Positions 10,451 to 20,331 of a DNA stretch of 64,000 nt are shown in pieces; position 1 is the first letter of the stretch; every line of letters starts with the position of its first letter. The stretch is from Alphaproteobacteria bacterium (GTDB taxonomy: Bacteria > Pseudomonadota > Alphaproteobacteria > Rhizobiales > JAKIUO01), in assembly GCA_024280895.1 (NCBI GenBank), contig JAJRPI010000086.1, positions 114,868-178,867 of the forward strand. The letters run 5' to 3'. The position numbers and the translations under genes were made by a program. A model generated the notes under the pieces. That model saw nothing but the letters and a program-made list of their open reading frames with translations. It was not told the origin of the DNA and ran no database searches.

Positions 10451-10755
10451 TATTTGATAATTTTGTGAAATCGCCTGATGCGATTGATCAATGTCTGGCT
10501 TTGCTCGTCAAACGCTCCGGCTCCGTCCACCAGCGCTCCCGCCAATACCGGATCAGGCATCTCCATCAGCAGTTCAAATGCGGCGAGCGCTTTGACATCC
10601 ATCGTGAATACTTTGGCCTTTGCGTAGTGACCAAGCAAAAAGTCCATTTCGCGGGTGCCACGATGTTCGGCGCGGTAAAGTGCTCGTTGCCGCTTTATCA
10701 ACAGCTCACCATCCGTCACATCTGTGTCATCATTTGAGCGCATGACTGGATCCAT
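10450..10755 (-). CDS. sdhE: succinate dehydrogenase assembly factor 2 / FAD assembly factor SdhE (DUF339)
   Basis: RGTREMDFLLGHYAKA motif; TAATG stop/start overlap with mfd. Confidence 0.92.
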   Translation of the reverse strand: MDPVMRSNDDTDVTDGELLIKRQRALYRAEHRGTREMDFLLGHYAKAKVFTMDVKALAAFELLMEMPDPVLAGALVDGAGAFDEQSQTLINRIRRFHKIIK

Positions 10756-10959
10756 TAGTTCTATGTTTGTTCATAGTCGAGTGATTCCATGCCGACACAT
10801 ATTCATGCCCGTCAATTATCTCTTTTTGAGAGGCCTAATAAACCATCTTGTGTACCCAAAGGCTTGCCTTTTTCGTCCAGAGAACCCAATTTCGCTCACA
10901 AACTAATTAAAAGCGAATCGCTCAGGCACCAAAAGCCTCGCACCAATGTGGTATTGATC

Positions 10960-13074
10960 ATGCGACCCATTCAACTCCATGCTCTTTTTGCCAAAGCGCA
11001 AAGCCTTGATGGGATAGGCCCGAAACTTTCCGAGAAACTGACCAAGCTCGTTAATAACACTGTTGAACGCAGTGATCCACGAGTGATTGATCTTTTATGG
11101 CATTTTCCCACGGGGATTAATGATCGTCGCCACAGGCCAAAGATTTCTGCCGCTGAGCCTGGCAGTCTGGTTACTATCGAAGTGAGCGTGACGGGCCATG
11201 TTCCCCCTCCTCCGGGCAACAAGAAAGTCCCCTACAGGGTGTTTTGTGCAGATGATACCGGCGAGATGGAGCTGATCTTTTTTCGTGGTCAGAAAAACTA
11301 TCTTGAACGCATGCTGCCGCTTGGCGAAAAACGTATTCTGTCAGGGCGCGTTGAACGCTACGGGGCCAAGCTGCAAATGTCCCATCCAGATCATATGGTG
11401 AGCGAGGAAGAGTTCAAAACCCTGCAATTGATTGAACCTGTTTACCCATTGACCGCTGGGGTCAGTGGCAAGATCATGCGCCGTGCCGTCAATAATGCCA
11501 TTGAGCTTATTCCCGAACTTGAGGAATGGCAGGATGCAGAATGGCTGAAAAAACAAAAATGGCGTGGTTTTTCGGATGCGTTGCGTACCGTTCACCAACC
11601 ACAAGAACTGCTTGATCTATTGCCGATAGCGCAAGCTCGCAAGCGCCTGGCCTATGATGAGCTATTGGCCAGCCAGCTTGCCCTTGCCTTGATGCGCAAC
11701 AGCGAAATCAAAGGCACCGGCCGGGCCCTCAAAATGGGTAATGGTTTGCGCAATAAAATCCTGTCTCTCTTACCCTTTGAACTGACGGGATCGCAAAAAA
11801 CATCTCTTGAAGAAATCTATGAGGACATGGGCAGCCCGGACCGCATGCTGCGCCTGTTACAAGGAGATGTGGGGTCGGGCAAAACCGTTGTGGCGATGCT
11901 CGCGATGGCTGCGGCCGTTGAAGCTGGAACACAAGCCGCCTTGATGGCACCAACCGAAGTGTTGGCCCGTCAGCATTTTCATGAATTTAGCGAGATGGCG
12001 GAAAAAGCCAGCTTTAGTGTCGCCTTGCTGACCGGACGCGAAAAAGGCAAATCGCGCGAGGCCTTATTGGCTCAGCTCAAAATGGGTGAGCTGGATATGC
12101 TGGTTGGCACCCATGCCCTGTTTCAAGATGATGTGGAGTTCGCGGATCTTGGCATCGCCATCATTGACGAACAGCATCGATTTGGCGTGCAGCAGCGCAT
12201 GAAGCTGCAAGGCAAAGGCAAGGATACTGATACCGATGTGCTGGTCATGACGGCAACACCCATCCCGCGCACCCTACTTTTGACCAATTACGGCGACATG
12301 GAAACGTCCCAGCTAACGGATAAACCAGCCGGGCGAAAACCCATCACCACCAGAGTGTTGCCGGTGGATCGCATTGACGAGCTGTTACACGGCTTGCAGC
12401 GTGCCTTGGCATCGGGTACGCAGGTTTATTGGGTCTGTCCGCTGGTTGAAGAATCTGAAAAATTGGATCTGGCCGCAGCTGATCAACGCCACGCTTGGCT
12501 CCAGGGGCATTTCGGCGATAAGGTCGGCCTCGTGCACGGGCGTATGAAAGGCGAAGAAAAAGACGCCGTGATGAAAAGCTTTTCCGATGGCAACATCGGC
12601 ATTTTGGTCGCAACAACCGTCATTGAAGTAGGCGTCAATGTCCCAAATGCGACGATCATGGTCATCGAACATGCCGAGCGTTTTGGATTATCGCAACTGC
12701 ATCAGCTGCGCGGACGGGTGGGACGCGGAGACAAGCAATCATCTTGTATTTTGCTCTATCAAGGCCCGCTATCTAAAACCGGACAGGCGCGCCTCACCGT
12801 CATTCGTGATTCTGAAGATGGTTTTCGTATTGCTGAAGAAGATTTGCGTTTGCGTGGTGGCGGAGAGCTGCTGGGCACCAAACAAAGCGGCGTCCCTGAG
12901 TTTTCCATCGCCAGATTACCAGAGCATAGCGAAATTCTAGCGGCAGCCCGCGATGATGCCCAGCTCATATTATCGCGAGATCCTACCCTCACATCTACAC
13001 GCGGCAAAGCACTGAAAACCCTGCTCTATCTGTTTGAGCGCGACGCGGCTGCCAAGTTGCTTCGTTCAGGATAG
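10960..13074 (+). CDS. recG: ATP-dependent DNA helicase RecG
   Basis: [11 protein letters not shown]-terminus, [43 protein letters not shown]; start taken as [10 protein letters not shown]. Confidence 0.97.
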   Translation: MRPIQLHALFAKAQSLDGIGPKLSEKLTKLVNNTVERSDPRVIDLLWHFPTGINDRRHRPKISAAEPGSLVTIEVSVTGHVPPPPGNKKVPYRVFCADDTGEMELIFFRGQKNYLERMLPLGEKRILSGRVERYGAKLQMSHPDHMVSEEEFKTLQLIEPVYPLTAGVSGKIMRRAVNNAIELIPELEEWQDAEWLKKQKWRGFSDALRTVHQPQELLDLLPIAQARKRLAYDELLASQLALALMRNSEIKGTGRALKMGNGLRNKILSLLPFELTGSQKTSLEEIYEDMGSPDRMLRLLQGDVGSGKTVVAMLAMAAAVEAGTQAALMAPTEVLARQHFHEFSEMAEKASFSVALLTGREKGKSREALLAQLKMGELDMLVGTHALFQDDVEFADLGIAIIDEQHRFGVQQRMKLQGKGKDTDTDVLVMTATPIPRTLLLTNYGDMETSQLTDKPAGRKPITTRVLPVDRIDELLHGLQRALASGTQVYWVCPLVEESEKLDLAAADQRHAWLQGHFGDKVGLVHGRMKGEEKDAVMKSFSDGNIGILVATTVIEVGVNVPNATIMVIEHAERFGLSQLHQLRGRVGRGDKQSSCILLYQGPLSKTGQARLTVIRDSEDGFRIAEEDLRLRGGGELLGTKQSGVPEFSIARLPEHSEILAAARDDAQLILSRDPTLTSTRGKALKTLLYLFERDAAAKLLRSG

Positions 13075-13848
13075 GTTTTTAGTCGTTGAATTTGGCTCAG
13101 GTTGCTCTTTTTCGGCTTCGTCCACCAGTTCCTTGAGATCATTTTGATAGTGAGGCACCACAAGCCCCGCTGAAATCACCATTTTCGCCGCATCTTCGAC
13201 TTTCATCTCAAGAATTGTCACGTCCTCGCGTGGCACGAACAAAAGATATCCCGACGTTGGATTTGGCGTTGTTGGCAGGAAAATGCTCAACATTCCACGC
13301 TCTGACGTGTTGCATTTTTCATGGATTTCACCGGTCGTATCTGTGGAAACAAAGACAATGGAATAAAGCCCGCGCCTTGGATATTCAATAATACCGACCT
13401 TTTGAAAACTGGTTTGGCTCTGGGAAAGCACCGTTTCAAATATCTGCTTAAGCGCTCCGTAAACGCCGCGCACAACTGGCATCCGGCCAACGACCTGTTC
13501 ACCAAAACTGATAATCGTGCGACCAAACAGATTAGCGACAAATGCCCCAACAATTATTAATATGATGATGGAGAACGCCACACCAATGCCGGGGATGGTT
13601 ATATTATAAGTTTCTGGTTGCCATATTTTTGGTAATAACGGCTTGACCCAGCCGTCAACAAAGCTGATCAGAGTCCAGATAATGTAAACCGTGATGCTAA
13701 CCGGCCCAACAACCACGAGACCGGTAAAAAAATAGTTTCGCAGTCTAGCAATGAAGCCGGCCTTTTTAACCGGCAAATCCGTTGGTGCCAGCTTGTGCAA
13801 ACCTTGCGGTTCGTCATTATGCGATGAGTTTTTATCGTTCATTGCCAT
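13066..13848 (-). CDS. DUF502 family membrane protein
   Basis: YFFTGLVVVGPVSITVYIIW, TM segments, GVYGALKQIFETV, FLPTTPNPTSGYLLFVPRED: DUF502 hallmarks; overlaps recG 3' end by 9 bp. Confidence 0.9.
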   Translation of the reverse strand: MAMNDKNSSHNDEPQGLHKLAPTDLPVKKAGFIARLRNYFFTGLVVVGPVSITVYIIWTLISFVDGWVKPLLPKIWQPETYNITIPGIGVAFSIIILIIVGAFVANLFGRTIISFGEQVVGRMPVVRGVYGALKQIFETVLSQSQTSFQKVGIIEYPRRGLYSIVFVSTDTTGEIHEKCNTSERGMLSIFLPTTPNPTSGYLLFVPREDVTILEMKVEDAAKMVISAGLVVPHYQNDLKELVDEAEKEQPEPNSTTKNLS

Positions 13849-14009
13849 TCCATATATTCTTGTTGTCGCCCACAATCAAGCCTGTGATTGACACTATATA
13901 GCGTAATTAATCGGACATGTTGATTTCGAAATTGGCGACAAGGACATTTTCTTGGCAAAGCCAAATAGCGTCGAGAGAAAGACGCTTTGCAAACTGATCG
14001 CCAAAGCAA

Positions 14010-14615
14010 TTATTCTGCAGCGATTGTCGTTCGAAAAGCCGGGATCACCGCTTTCTTTTTAATCTCGGGCTTAACAGCAACTTTAGCTTGCGCAGTCCTT
14101 GCTCTCTTTTTTTCGCTGCGCACAACAGTGTTGAACGCTGGGATTGGAGGGGCTGCATTTAGAATTGACGGTTGTCTCGATGGACCAGACACAGTCGCGG
14201 CCACTGCGCGGCGCCCAGATTTAGCGAAATCACTGCGAGCCCGTTTTTTGTGCCCCGTGCGCTCATAAGCAATGGCACGTTGCTGATAGGCAAGCTTTTG
14301 CGATGCCCCGTCAAGCTTGCCAAGCCATATGGCGCCGGTCAGATCGGCAATAGCAGCGCTATGGCGTTTGGTCCCATTATAGGCGAGGCCACGCTTGTAA
14401 AGAGCTTGCGCCATCTGGCTATCGGTTAGATCACCGGCATTCATGCTTTTTGTGATGGTACGGACCGCGGCTTTGAATTTTTGGGCCGTGATCTGTTTAT
14501 CGGCTTTTTGAAAAAGCGCCGCATCTGCCTTCAAGGGAACTGGCGCGAACACCAGTAATCCCGCCAGGAGAAAAGCGGATAATCGTAAATATCTTATTCC
14601 AGCTCGCATCAGCAT
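14010..14615 (-). CDS. secreted TPR/SEL1-like repeat protein
   Basis: Signal peptide and TPR-like ALYKRGLAYNGTKRHSAAIADLTGAIWLG...AYQQRAIAYERTGHKKRARSDF. Confidence 0.6.
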   Translation of the reverse strand: MLMRAGIRYLRLSAFLLAGLLVFAPVPLKADAALFQKADKQITAQKFKAAVRTITKSMNAGDLTDSQMAQALYKRGLAYNGTKRHSAAIADLTGAIWLGKLDGASQKLAYQQRAIAYERTGHKKRARSDFAKSGRRAVAATVSGPSRQPSILNAAPPIPAFNTVVRSEKKRARTAQAKVAVKPEIKKKAVIPAFRTTIAAE

Positions 14616-14778
14616 CGTTTTGCAATCCTGTTATTTATTTCAGCAGGCCTGTCCAACAAGAACAATGATACGCGAAGACCCTTTCACTGGTCAAACAAAG
14701 GATTGGGGCAAAACAGCGACAAAGCGTAATTCTAACCCCATAATATACGATAAGCCCGTTATTAGGGCCCGTCTGGAC

Positions 14779-16599
14779 TTACTCAACAGTCACAGATTTT
14801 GCCAGATTTCGCGGTTGATCCACATCGGTTCCCATGAAAACGGCTGTATGATAGGCAAGCAACTGCACCGGAACGGCAAATAGCAGCGGGTTGGTGAAAC
14901 TGTGTGCCTTGGGCACAACAAAGCTTGAAGCTGCATTAAAATTTTCTGCAGCCTCCTGGTCATCGGTCAGCAGGATAATTTGACCCCCCCTAGCCGCAAC
15001 CTCCTGCATGTTGGATACCGTTTTTTCAAACAGATCATCTTTAGGTGCCACGACGACGACAGGAACATCCTCATCGATCAAGGCAATGGGTCCATGTTTC
15101 AGCTCTCCAGCTGCATAGCCTTCTGCGTGAATATAAGAAATTTCTTTCAGCTTGAGCGCCCCTTCAAGAGCAATGGGGTAGCTACTGCCCCGCCCCAGAT
15201 AAAGCACGTCGCGTTTGTGTGCAAGACCATGAGCGATTTTCTCAAACAGATGTTCGTTTTTGAGGACACTGGAGATATGACGTGGAAGCTCAACCAACTG
15301 GGTCACCAACTCGACCTCTTCATCCTTGGAGATATGACCACGCTCCCGGCCAGCTTTAATGGCAAGACAGGCAAGAACGGTCAATTGACAGGTAAAGGCC
15401 TTTGTGGAAGCGACACCGATTTCGGGGCCAGCCAATGTTGGCAATACAGCATCGGATTCGCGAGCAATAGTAGACTCTTTAACATTCACAACGGCAGCCA
15501 CATGCTGTTTTTGCTCGCGGCAATATCGCAATGTCGCCAAGGTATCAGCGGTTTCGCCAGATTGTGAAATGAACAAAGCCAGCCCTCCTGGCTCCATGGG
15601 CGCCTCGCGGTAGCGCATTTCAGATGCCACATCGATTTCCACTGGCAAGCGTGCATAACGCTCAAACCAGTATTTTGCCACCAGTCCGGCATAATATGCG
15701 GTACCGCAAGCCGATATGGTGATGCGTGGCAATGTTTTGAAATCGATATCGAAATCTGGAATTTTCACAATGTTTTTGGTGAGATCAACATAATAGCCAA
15801 GTGTATGGGCGATGACTTCGGGCTGCTGATGGATTTCCTTGGCCATGAAATGGCGGTGATTGCCCTTATCAACCAGCATCGCCGAGGCAAATGACTTGGT
15901 GATTTTGCGCTCAACCTCTTGGCCCCCTTCATCGAGTATCGTCGCACTTGAGCGCGTCAAGATCACCCAGTCCCCATCTTCCATATAAGAAACACGATCA
16001 GTGAAGGGCGCAAGGGCAATGGCATCTGACCCCAGATACATCTGGTCTTCTCCATAGCCAATGGCCAGAGGGCTGCCGCGTCGGGCACCAATCATCAAAT
16101 CATCATGACCGCCAAAGATCACTGCAATGGCAAAGGCACCTTCGAGTTGGGCCAAAACACCATGCACGGCCTGTTCAGGTGCCCGTCCACTGGCAAGCTC
16201 TTCGCTAATCAGATGAACAATAACTTCGGTATCCGTGTCAGATTCAAAATGCGCCCCTTCGCTTTCCAGCTTGTCTCGCAGAGCTTTAAAGTTTTCGATG
16301 ATGCCATTATGAACAACGGCCACCTTATCGGTCATATGGGGATGAGCATTGCTTTCATTGGGAGCACCATGCGTGGCCCAGCGCGTATGACCGATACCGG
16401 CATGCCCCTGGAGAGGCGCCTCATTCAGGCGCTTTTGCAAATTTTTGAGCTTACCCTTGGCACGAAGACGTCCCAGCACGCCGTTTTCAACCGTCGAAAT
16501 ACCGGCTGAATCATAGCCCCTATATTCCAGCCGCTTGAGCGCATCGACGAGGTCATCCGCAACGGGCTGCGTCCCCAATATCCCCACAATACCGCACAT
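14779..16599 (-). CDS. glmS: glutamine--fructose-6-phosphate aminotransferase
   Basis: MCGIVGILG N-terminal nucleophile Cys, HTRWATHGAPNESNAHPH, SIS domains, C-term PRNLAKSVTVE. Confidence 0.98.
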   Translation of the reverse strand: MCGIVGILGTQPVADDLVDALKRLEYRGYDSAGISTVENGVLGRLRAKGKLKNLQKRLNEAPLQGHAGIGHTRWATHGAPNESNAHPHMTDKVAVVHNGIIENFKALRDKLESEGAHFESDTDTEVIVHLISEELASGRAPEQAVHGVLAQLEGAFAIAVIFGGHDDLMIGARRGSPLAIGYGEDQMYLGSDAIALAPFTDRVSYMEDGDWVILTRSSATILDEGGQEVERKITKSFASAMLVDKGNHRHFMAKEIHQQPEVIAHTLGYYVDLTKNIVKIPDFDIDFKTLPRITISACGTAYYAGLVAKYWFERYARLPVEIDVASEMRYREAPMEPGGLALFISQSGETADTLATLRYCREQKQHVAAVVNVKESTIARESDAVLPTLAGPEIGVASTKAFTCQLTVLACLAIKAGRERGHISKDEEVELVTQLVELPRHISSVLKNEHLFEKIAHGLAHKRDVLYLGRGSSYPIALEGALKLKEISYIHAEGYAAGELKHGPIALIDEDVPVVVVAPKDDLFEKTVSNMQEVAARGGQIILLTDDQEAAENFNAASSFVVPKAHSFTNPLLFAVPVQLLAYHTAVFMGTDVDQPRNLAKSVTVE

Positions 16600-16638
16600 C
16601 GGGAAGTCTCCTGTTTGATTTCATTGACTACTTGAATA

Positions 16639-16703
16639 ATCTAAATGCAAAAGCCGTGCAAAACCGGCTTTCTAATTTAGATATTTCGTTATCAGCCGGT
16701 TTT
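16639..16703 (-). promoter_or_regulatory. candidate structured leader / attenuator-like element upstream of glmS
   Basis: Inverted repeats 16660-16669/16694-16703 (10 bp), 16639-16646/16675-16682 (8 bp) and 16650-16656/16665-16671 (7 bp) are mutually overlapping. Confidence 0.45.
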
Positions 16704-16774
16704 GACAAGTCACTTAAAGTTTCAAGCTGTTTCGTTAACTATGGACAGTGTGAGTAATCATTTCATGAAAAAAA

Positions 16775-18202
16775 TTACGAGTTTTCCGGTTTTTTGGCTT
16801 TCACACTGGCATTCATGCGCCTGAATTTGATGGCCCAATCGTCTATTTGTCGCTGCTTGGCCCGTGATACCGCTAACGAGTTTTCTCCCACATTGCGTGT
16901 CACTACACTTCCCGATCCAACAAAGGCTCCATCGCCGATTTTGATAGGGGCCACCAGCGCACTGTTTGAGCCAATAAAAGCGTTTTCACCAATATCGGTG
17001 AAATGCTTGTTAAAACCATCATAATTACACGTTATGGTGCCAGCTCCGATATTGGCATTTTTGCCTATACGGGCATCGCCAATATAGGTGAGATGGGAGA
17101 CTTTTGCGCCCTCCTCAACCGTTGATTTCTTGATCTCGACAAAATTACCGACCTTGGCATTTTCACCAATTACCGCAGCTGGGCGCAATCGCGCATAAGG
17201 ACCAATGGCGGCACCACGACCGATCTGCGTCTGCTCAAGATGGCAAAAGGCCTTGATATGTACGTGATCGGCAACCGTTACGCCTGGACCAAAAAACACG
17301 TTGGGTTCAATCAGCACGTCCTGCCCAATTTTTGTATCATGACTAAAATAAACGCTATCTGGATCCAGCAATGTGGCGCCCCCGTCCATAATCTGGCGCC
17401 GGCGTTTGCGCTGAAAAATTTTTTCAGCCAAAGACAATTGCTCTCGCGAATTAACCCCCAGTACTTCCAGCTCATCGCAAGTGACAATGGCCAGTTCAAG
17501 GCCATCTGATTTGGCAAGTTCGACCGTGTCGGTGAGATAATATTCGCCATTGGCATTGTCATTGTTGATACGCGCCAACAGGCCTGGAAGATTCTCGCTT
17601 TTAAAACCAAACACTCCAGAATTACACAATGTGATGGCCCGCTCATCGTCACTTGCATCTTTATGTTCACGAATGGCAATGAGAGCCCCATCGGGACTTT
17701 GTAATAGCCGGCCATAGCCTGCTGGATCCTGGGCGTTAAAACCAAGGACGACGATATCAGCACCCTCATCAAGGCGCGTGGTCAGTTTGCGCAATGTCTC
17801 AAGGGTCAAGAGTGGCGTATCGCCGTACAAAATAAGGATATTGCCATCATGTTGCGATATTGGATCAATGGCGCAAAGAACCGCGTGAGCTGTACCAAGG
17901 CGTTCTGTCTGGGTAACGGTTTGAACTGGAATATGATCGGGAATGACACGCTCGCCTTGTTCCTCCAGCTCGGGGCCAAGGACGACGACATTTTGTTCAT
18001 TGCCAAGCTCATTCGCCAGTGACAGTACATGAGCAAGCATCGAGCGTCCGCCAATCGGGTGCATTACCTTTGGTATAGAGGAGCGCATACGCGTCCCCAT
18101 GCCAGCGGCCAGTGTAATGGTCAACAAGTCGGCTTCCATAAGCGTCATTTCCTCCAGATTTTTATCTATCGATCCAGTTATGTCATTCAAAGCCAAGCGC
18201 AC
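16775..18202 (-). CDS. glmU: bifunctional UDP-N-acetylglucosamine diphosphorylase / glucosamine-1-phosphate N-acetyltransferase
   Basis: LAAGMGTRMRSSIPKVMHPIGGRSM and hexapeptide repeats; the start may lie internal to this ORF at MEADLLTITLAAGMG. Confidence 0.97.
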   Translation of the reverse strand: MRLALNDITGSIDKNLEEMTLMEADLLTITLAAGMGTRMRSSIPKVMHPIGGRSMLAHVLSLANELGNEQNVVVLGPELEEQGERVIPDHIPVQTVTQTERLGTAHAVLCAIDPISQHDGNILILYGDTPLLTLETLRKLTTRLDEGADIVVLGFNAQDPAGYGRLLQSPDGALIAIREHKDASDDERAITLCNSGVFGFKSENLPGLLARINNDNANGEYYLTDTVELAKSDGLELAIVTCDELEVLGVNSREQLSLAEKIFQRKRRRQIMDGGATLLDPDSVYFSHDTKIGQDVLIEPNVFFGPGVTVADHVHIKAFCHLEQTQIGRGAAIGPYARLRPAAVIGENAKVGNFVEIKKSTVEEGAKVSHLTYIGDARIGKNANIGAGTITCNYDGFNKHFTDIGENAFIGSNSALVAPIKIGDGAFVGSGSVVTRNVGENSLAVSRAKQRQIDDWAIKFRRMNASVKAKKPENS

Positions 18203-18433
18203 TACAAACGATCACGCATGCTATTTGTGTCACATGAGTTGCGAGATTATCCCAATCCAACCGATTTAGTTTCTTTTGACATATTAAAACAAAAAAAACC
18301 ATATAGCGTTAGTATGGTAACCATTGCGTTGAGATTTATGCTTGTTGTAAGTCTTGATATTGGTATATAAGGCGTTCTTCTTGGCCCTTCATGCGGCCTT
18401 TTAGACTAACAAAGACGGTTTAACAGACTTATT

Positions 18434-19168
18434 ATGCCCCAAGTGAAAAAAAAGAGCTTCATTCAAAAGAATGGTCTGGTTGCAGTTTGGTCCATGGCTG
18501 GCTTCGTGGCCATGGGCTATATAGGGTTTCTGGCAACAGGAACTGGTAGTCAGCGCTCGAACAGTACCATGGTTGCGCAAGCCAATCTTGCCAACTCCTC
18601 CGCCACAACACCCGTGCAACAAGAAGTTGCGGCCCTTCGTGCCCATGTTCAAGAATTGACCAGTCGCGAGAAAAAATTATCTCGCAAACTTTCAAATCTG
18701 GAAGAGGCGCTGGGTCCAAATACAGCGGCTTTGCCAAGCCAGACCACAGAATTTGGTCGGGGCAATAGCGCCCCAAATACCAATATGCCCTCTCCTGCCA
18801 GGATGCCTACCAAAAAGGTGACAATAAATGTCCTGCCATTGACTGCTGATGACAATGTCATGCAGCTTTCTACGGACCCGCAGGCTCAAAGCTATGGTAT
18901 TGATCTCGCCTCGGCTCGTTCAATTGATTCGCTAGAACGTCACTGGAAAAACCTGAGAAAGAGCAACCCAGCACTGCTGAAAGGTCTCAAGGCTCACTTC
19001 GTTGATAAGGGAACCGCCGACTTACCTCTTTACTCGCTGATTGCCGGGCCATTTGAAAGAATGAGTGCCGCCGTTAGCCATTGTAAAAAAATGTCAAATG
19101 CCAATATTGACTGCCAGGAAACCAATTTCCAAAGTGGTATGGGAAGAATAACAACAGCTGGAAGATAG
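18434..19168 (+). CDS. SPOR-like domain membrane protein
   Basis: Single N-terminal TM, coiled coil (EVAALRAHVQELTSREKKLSRKLSNLEEAL), C-terminal YGIDLASARSIDSLERHWKNL...LYSLIAGPFERMSAAVSHCKKM, SPOR-like. Confidence 0.65.
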   Translation: MPQVKKKSFIQKNGLVAVWSMAGFVAMGYIGFLATGTGSQRSNSTMVAQANLANSSATTPVQQEVAALRAHVQELTSREKKLSRKLSNLEEALGPNTAALPSQTTEFGRGNSAPNTNMPSPARMPTKKVTINVLPLTADDNVMQLSTDPQAQSYGIDLASARSIDSLERHWKNLRKSNPALLKGLKAHFVDKGTADLPLYSLIAGPFERMSAAVSHCKKMSNANIDCQETNFQSGMGRITTAGR

Positions 19169-19199
19169 CGTTGTACATTTTAGCTCAACGAATAAAAAA

Positions 19200-19231
19200 A
19201 GCGCGCATCATTTCTGATGAGCGCTTTTTTC
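19200..19231 (+). terminator. bidirectional intrinsic terminator
   Basis: AGCGCGCATCA-tttc-TGATGAGCGCT followed by TTTTTT; A-run on the left gives a U tail on minus. Confidence 0.8.
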
Positions 19232-19246
19232 GCTTAACCAATAAAG

Positions 19247-19474
19247 CTAAGCTTTACAGGTTTTGATACCAAATATCGAGTATAGCGGGCACCAGCCAAT
19301 AAGCGCGGTGAAGAGTGGAACAACGCCAATCCATGCGATATCCCCCAGAGGAGAGCCCAAAGACATCCCAATCATATCAGCCATCATGCCACTGATGAAC
19401 GGTGTCATCGAAAGCAATACAAGACCAACAACGATCCGCAACGTACGGTCAAATGAACCTACATTTACCTTCAT
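19247..19474 (-). CDS. DUF2892 family inner membrane protein
   Basis: MKVNVGSFDRTLRIVVGLVLL...GWCPLYSIFGIKTCK is the DUF2892 pattern. Confidence 0.92.
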   Translation of the reverse strand: MKVNVGSFDRTLRIVVGLVLLSMTPFISGMMADMIGMSLGSPLGDIAWIGVVPLFTALIGWCPLYSIFGIKTCKA

Positions 19475-19569
19475 AATATTTTCTTCCTAATTTGTTAGTG
19501 CAGTTTGAACGACGAAATATCATTCACCACTGCTTGCGCATACCCTATTCAAACAATAGATCAAAGTCG

Positions 19570-19582
19570 GTGACTTAGTCAC
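19570..19582. promoter_or_regulatory. candidate Crp/Fnr-family operator
   Basis: Perfect palindrome GTGAC-TTA-GTCAC between DUF2892 and the Crp/Fnr gene. Confidence 0.45.
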
Positions 19583-19623
19583 AATATGATTAAGTAGCAT
19601 GAACGGTAATTTGACAGGTCGTT

Positions 19624-20283
19624 TTACCCGGGCCTTGAATGATCTTTGTAGTTTGTGAGGCTATTCTTCAAGAGAATATTGATTTTACCGCGTTCAAGAG
19701 CAATCAACCCCCTATCTTCCCAGCGTTTTAATAATCGTGAGATCACTTCGCGCGCAGAGCCTAGGTCTGTTGCCAGGAATTGATGGGTACAAGGGACGAT
19801 ACCAAATCCATTGTCCAACTGCAATAACCGTGCAGCCAAGCGTGATTCAAGGGGACGAAACGCAACATCTTCCAAGACTTCAACCAACTCAATGAAACGC
19901 TCTGAATAGTCGCCAAGAATCGAATCTCTAAACCCTTGCGAACTGGACATGAGTTCTTGAAAAAGCGGGAATCCAATGGCGTAGCCCTCAAGTGGTTGCT
20001 CAACAATGCCCTCACCGCTATAGGGGCTATGCCCCAACAGACATGAAACAGTCATCACGCAAGCTGCGCCTGGGCCAACTCGGTACAAAACAATTTCACG
20101 CCCACTTTCAGCAACGATTTGCACTCTGATTGAACCACAGGTTAGTAAATAAAACAGCTCACATTTTTTACCGGGCTCAAATACTTTTGCCCCTTTTGGA
20201 GCGGTGATGAAAATTCCCTTGCTCGCCACAAGCTTGCTGGCCTTGGCGTCAAGTCCCGGGATCTGATCATTGTCTTCGATCAT
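19624..20283 (-). CDS. Crp/Fnr family transcriptional regulator
   Basis: cNMP-binding-like N-terminus (CELFYLLTCGSIRVQIVAESGREIVLYRVGPG) and HTH (THQFLATDLGSAREVISRLLKRWEDRGLIALERGKINIL). Confidence 0.93.
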   Translation of the reverse strand: MIEDNDQIPGLDAKASKLVASKGIFITAPKGAKVFEPGKKCELFYLLTCGSIRVQIVAESGREIVLYRVGPGAACVMTVSCLLGHSPYSGEGIVEQPLEGYAIGFPLFQELMSSSQGFRDSILGDYSERFIELVEVLEDVAFRPLESRLAARLLQLDNGFGIVPCTHQFLATDLGSAREVISRLLKRWEDRGLIALERGKINILLKNSLTNYKDHSRPG

Positions 20284-20331
20284 CGGACATCACCTTCCTG
20301 CAGGACCGCGCGCTCTCACCTTGTGCTTATT

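Noticed and set aside
16600-16774. glmS ribozyme
   Set aside because: No recognisable ribozyme core; the Firmicute element is not expected here. Only alternative hairpins are supported
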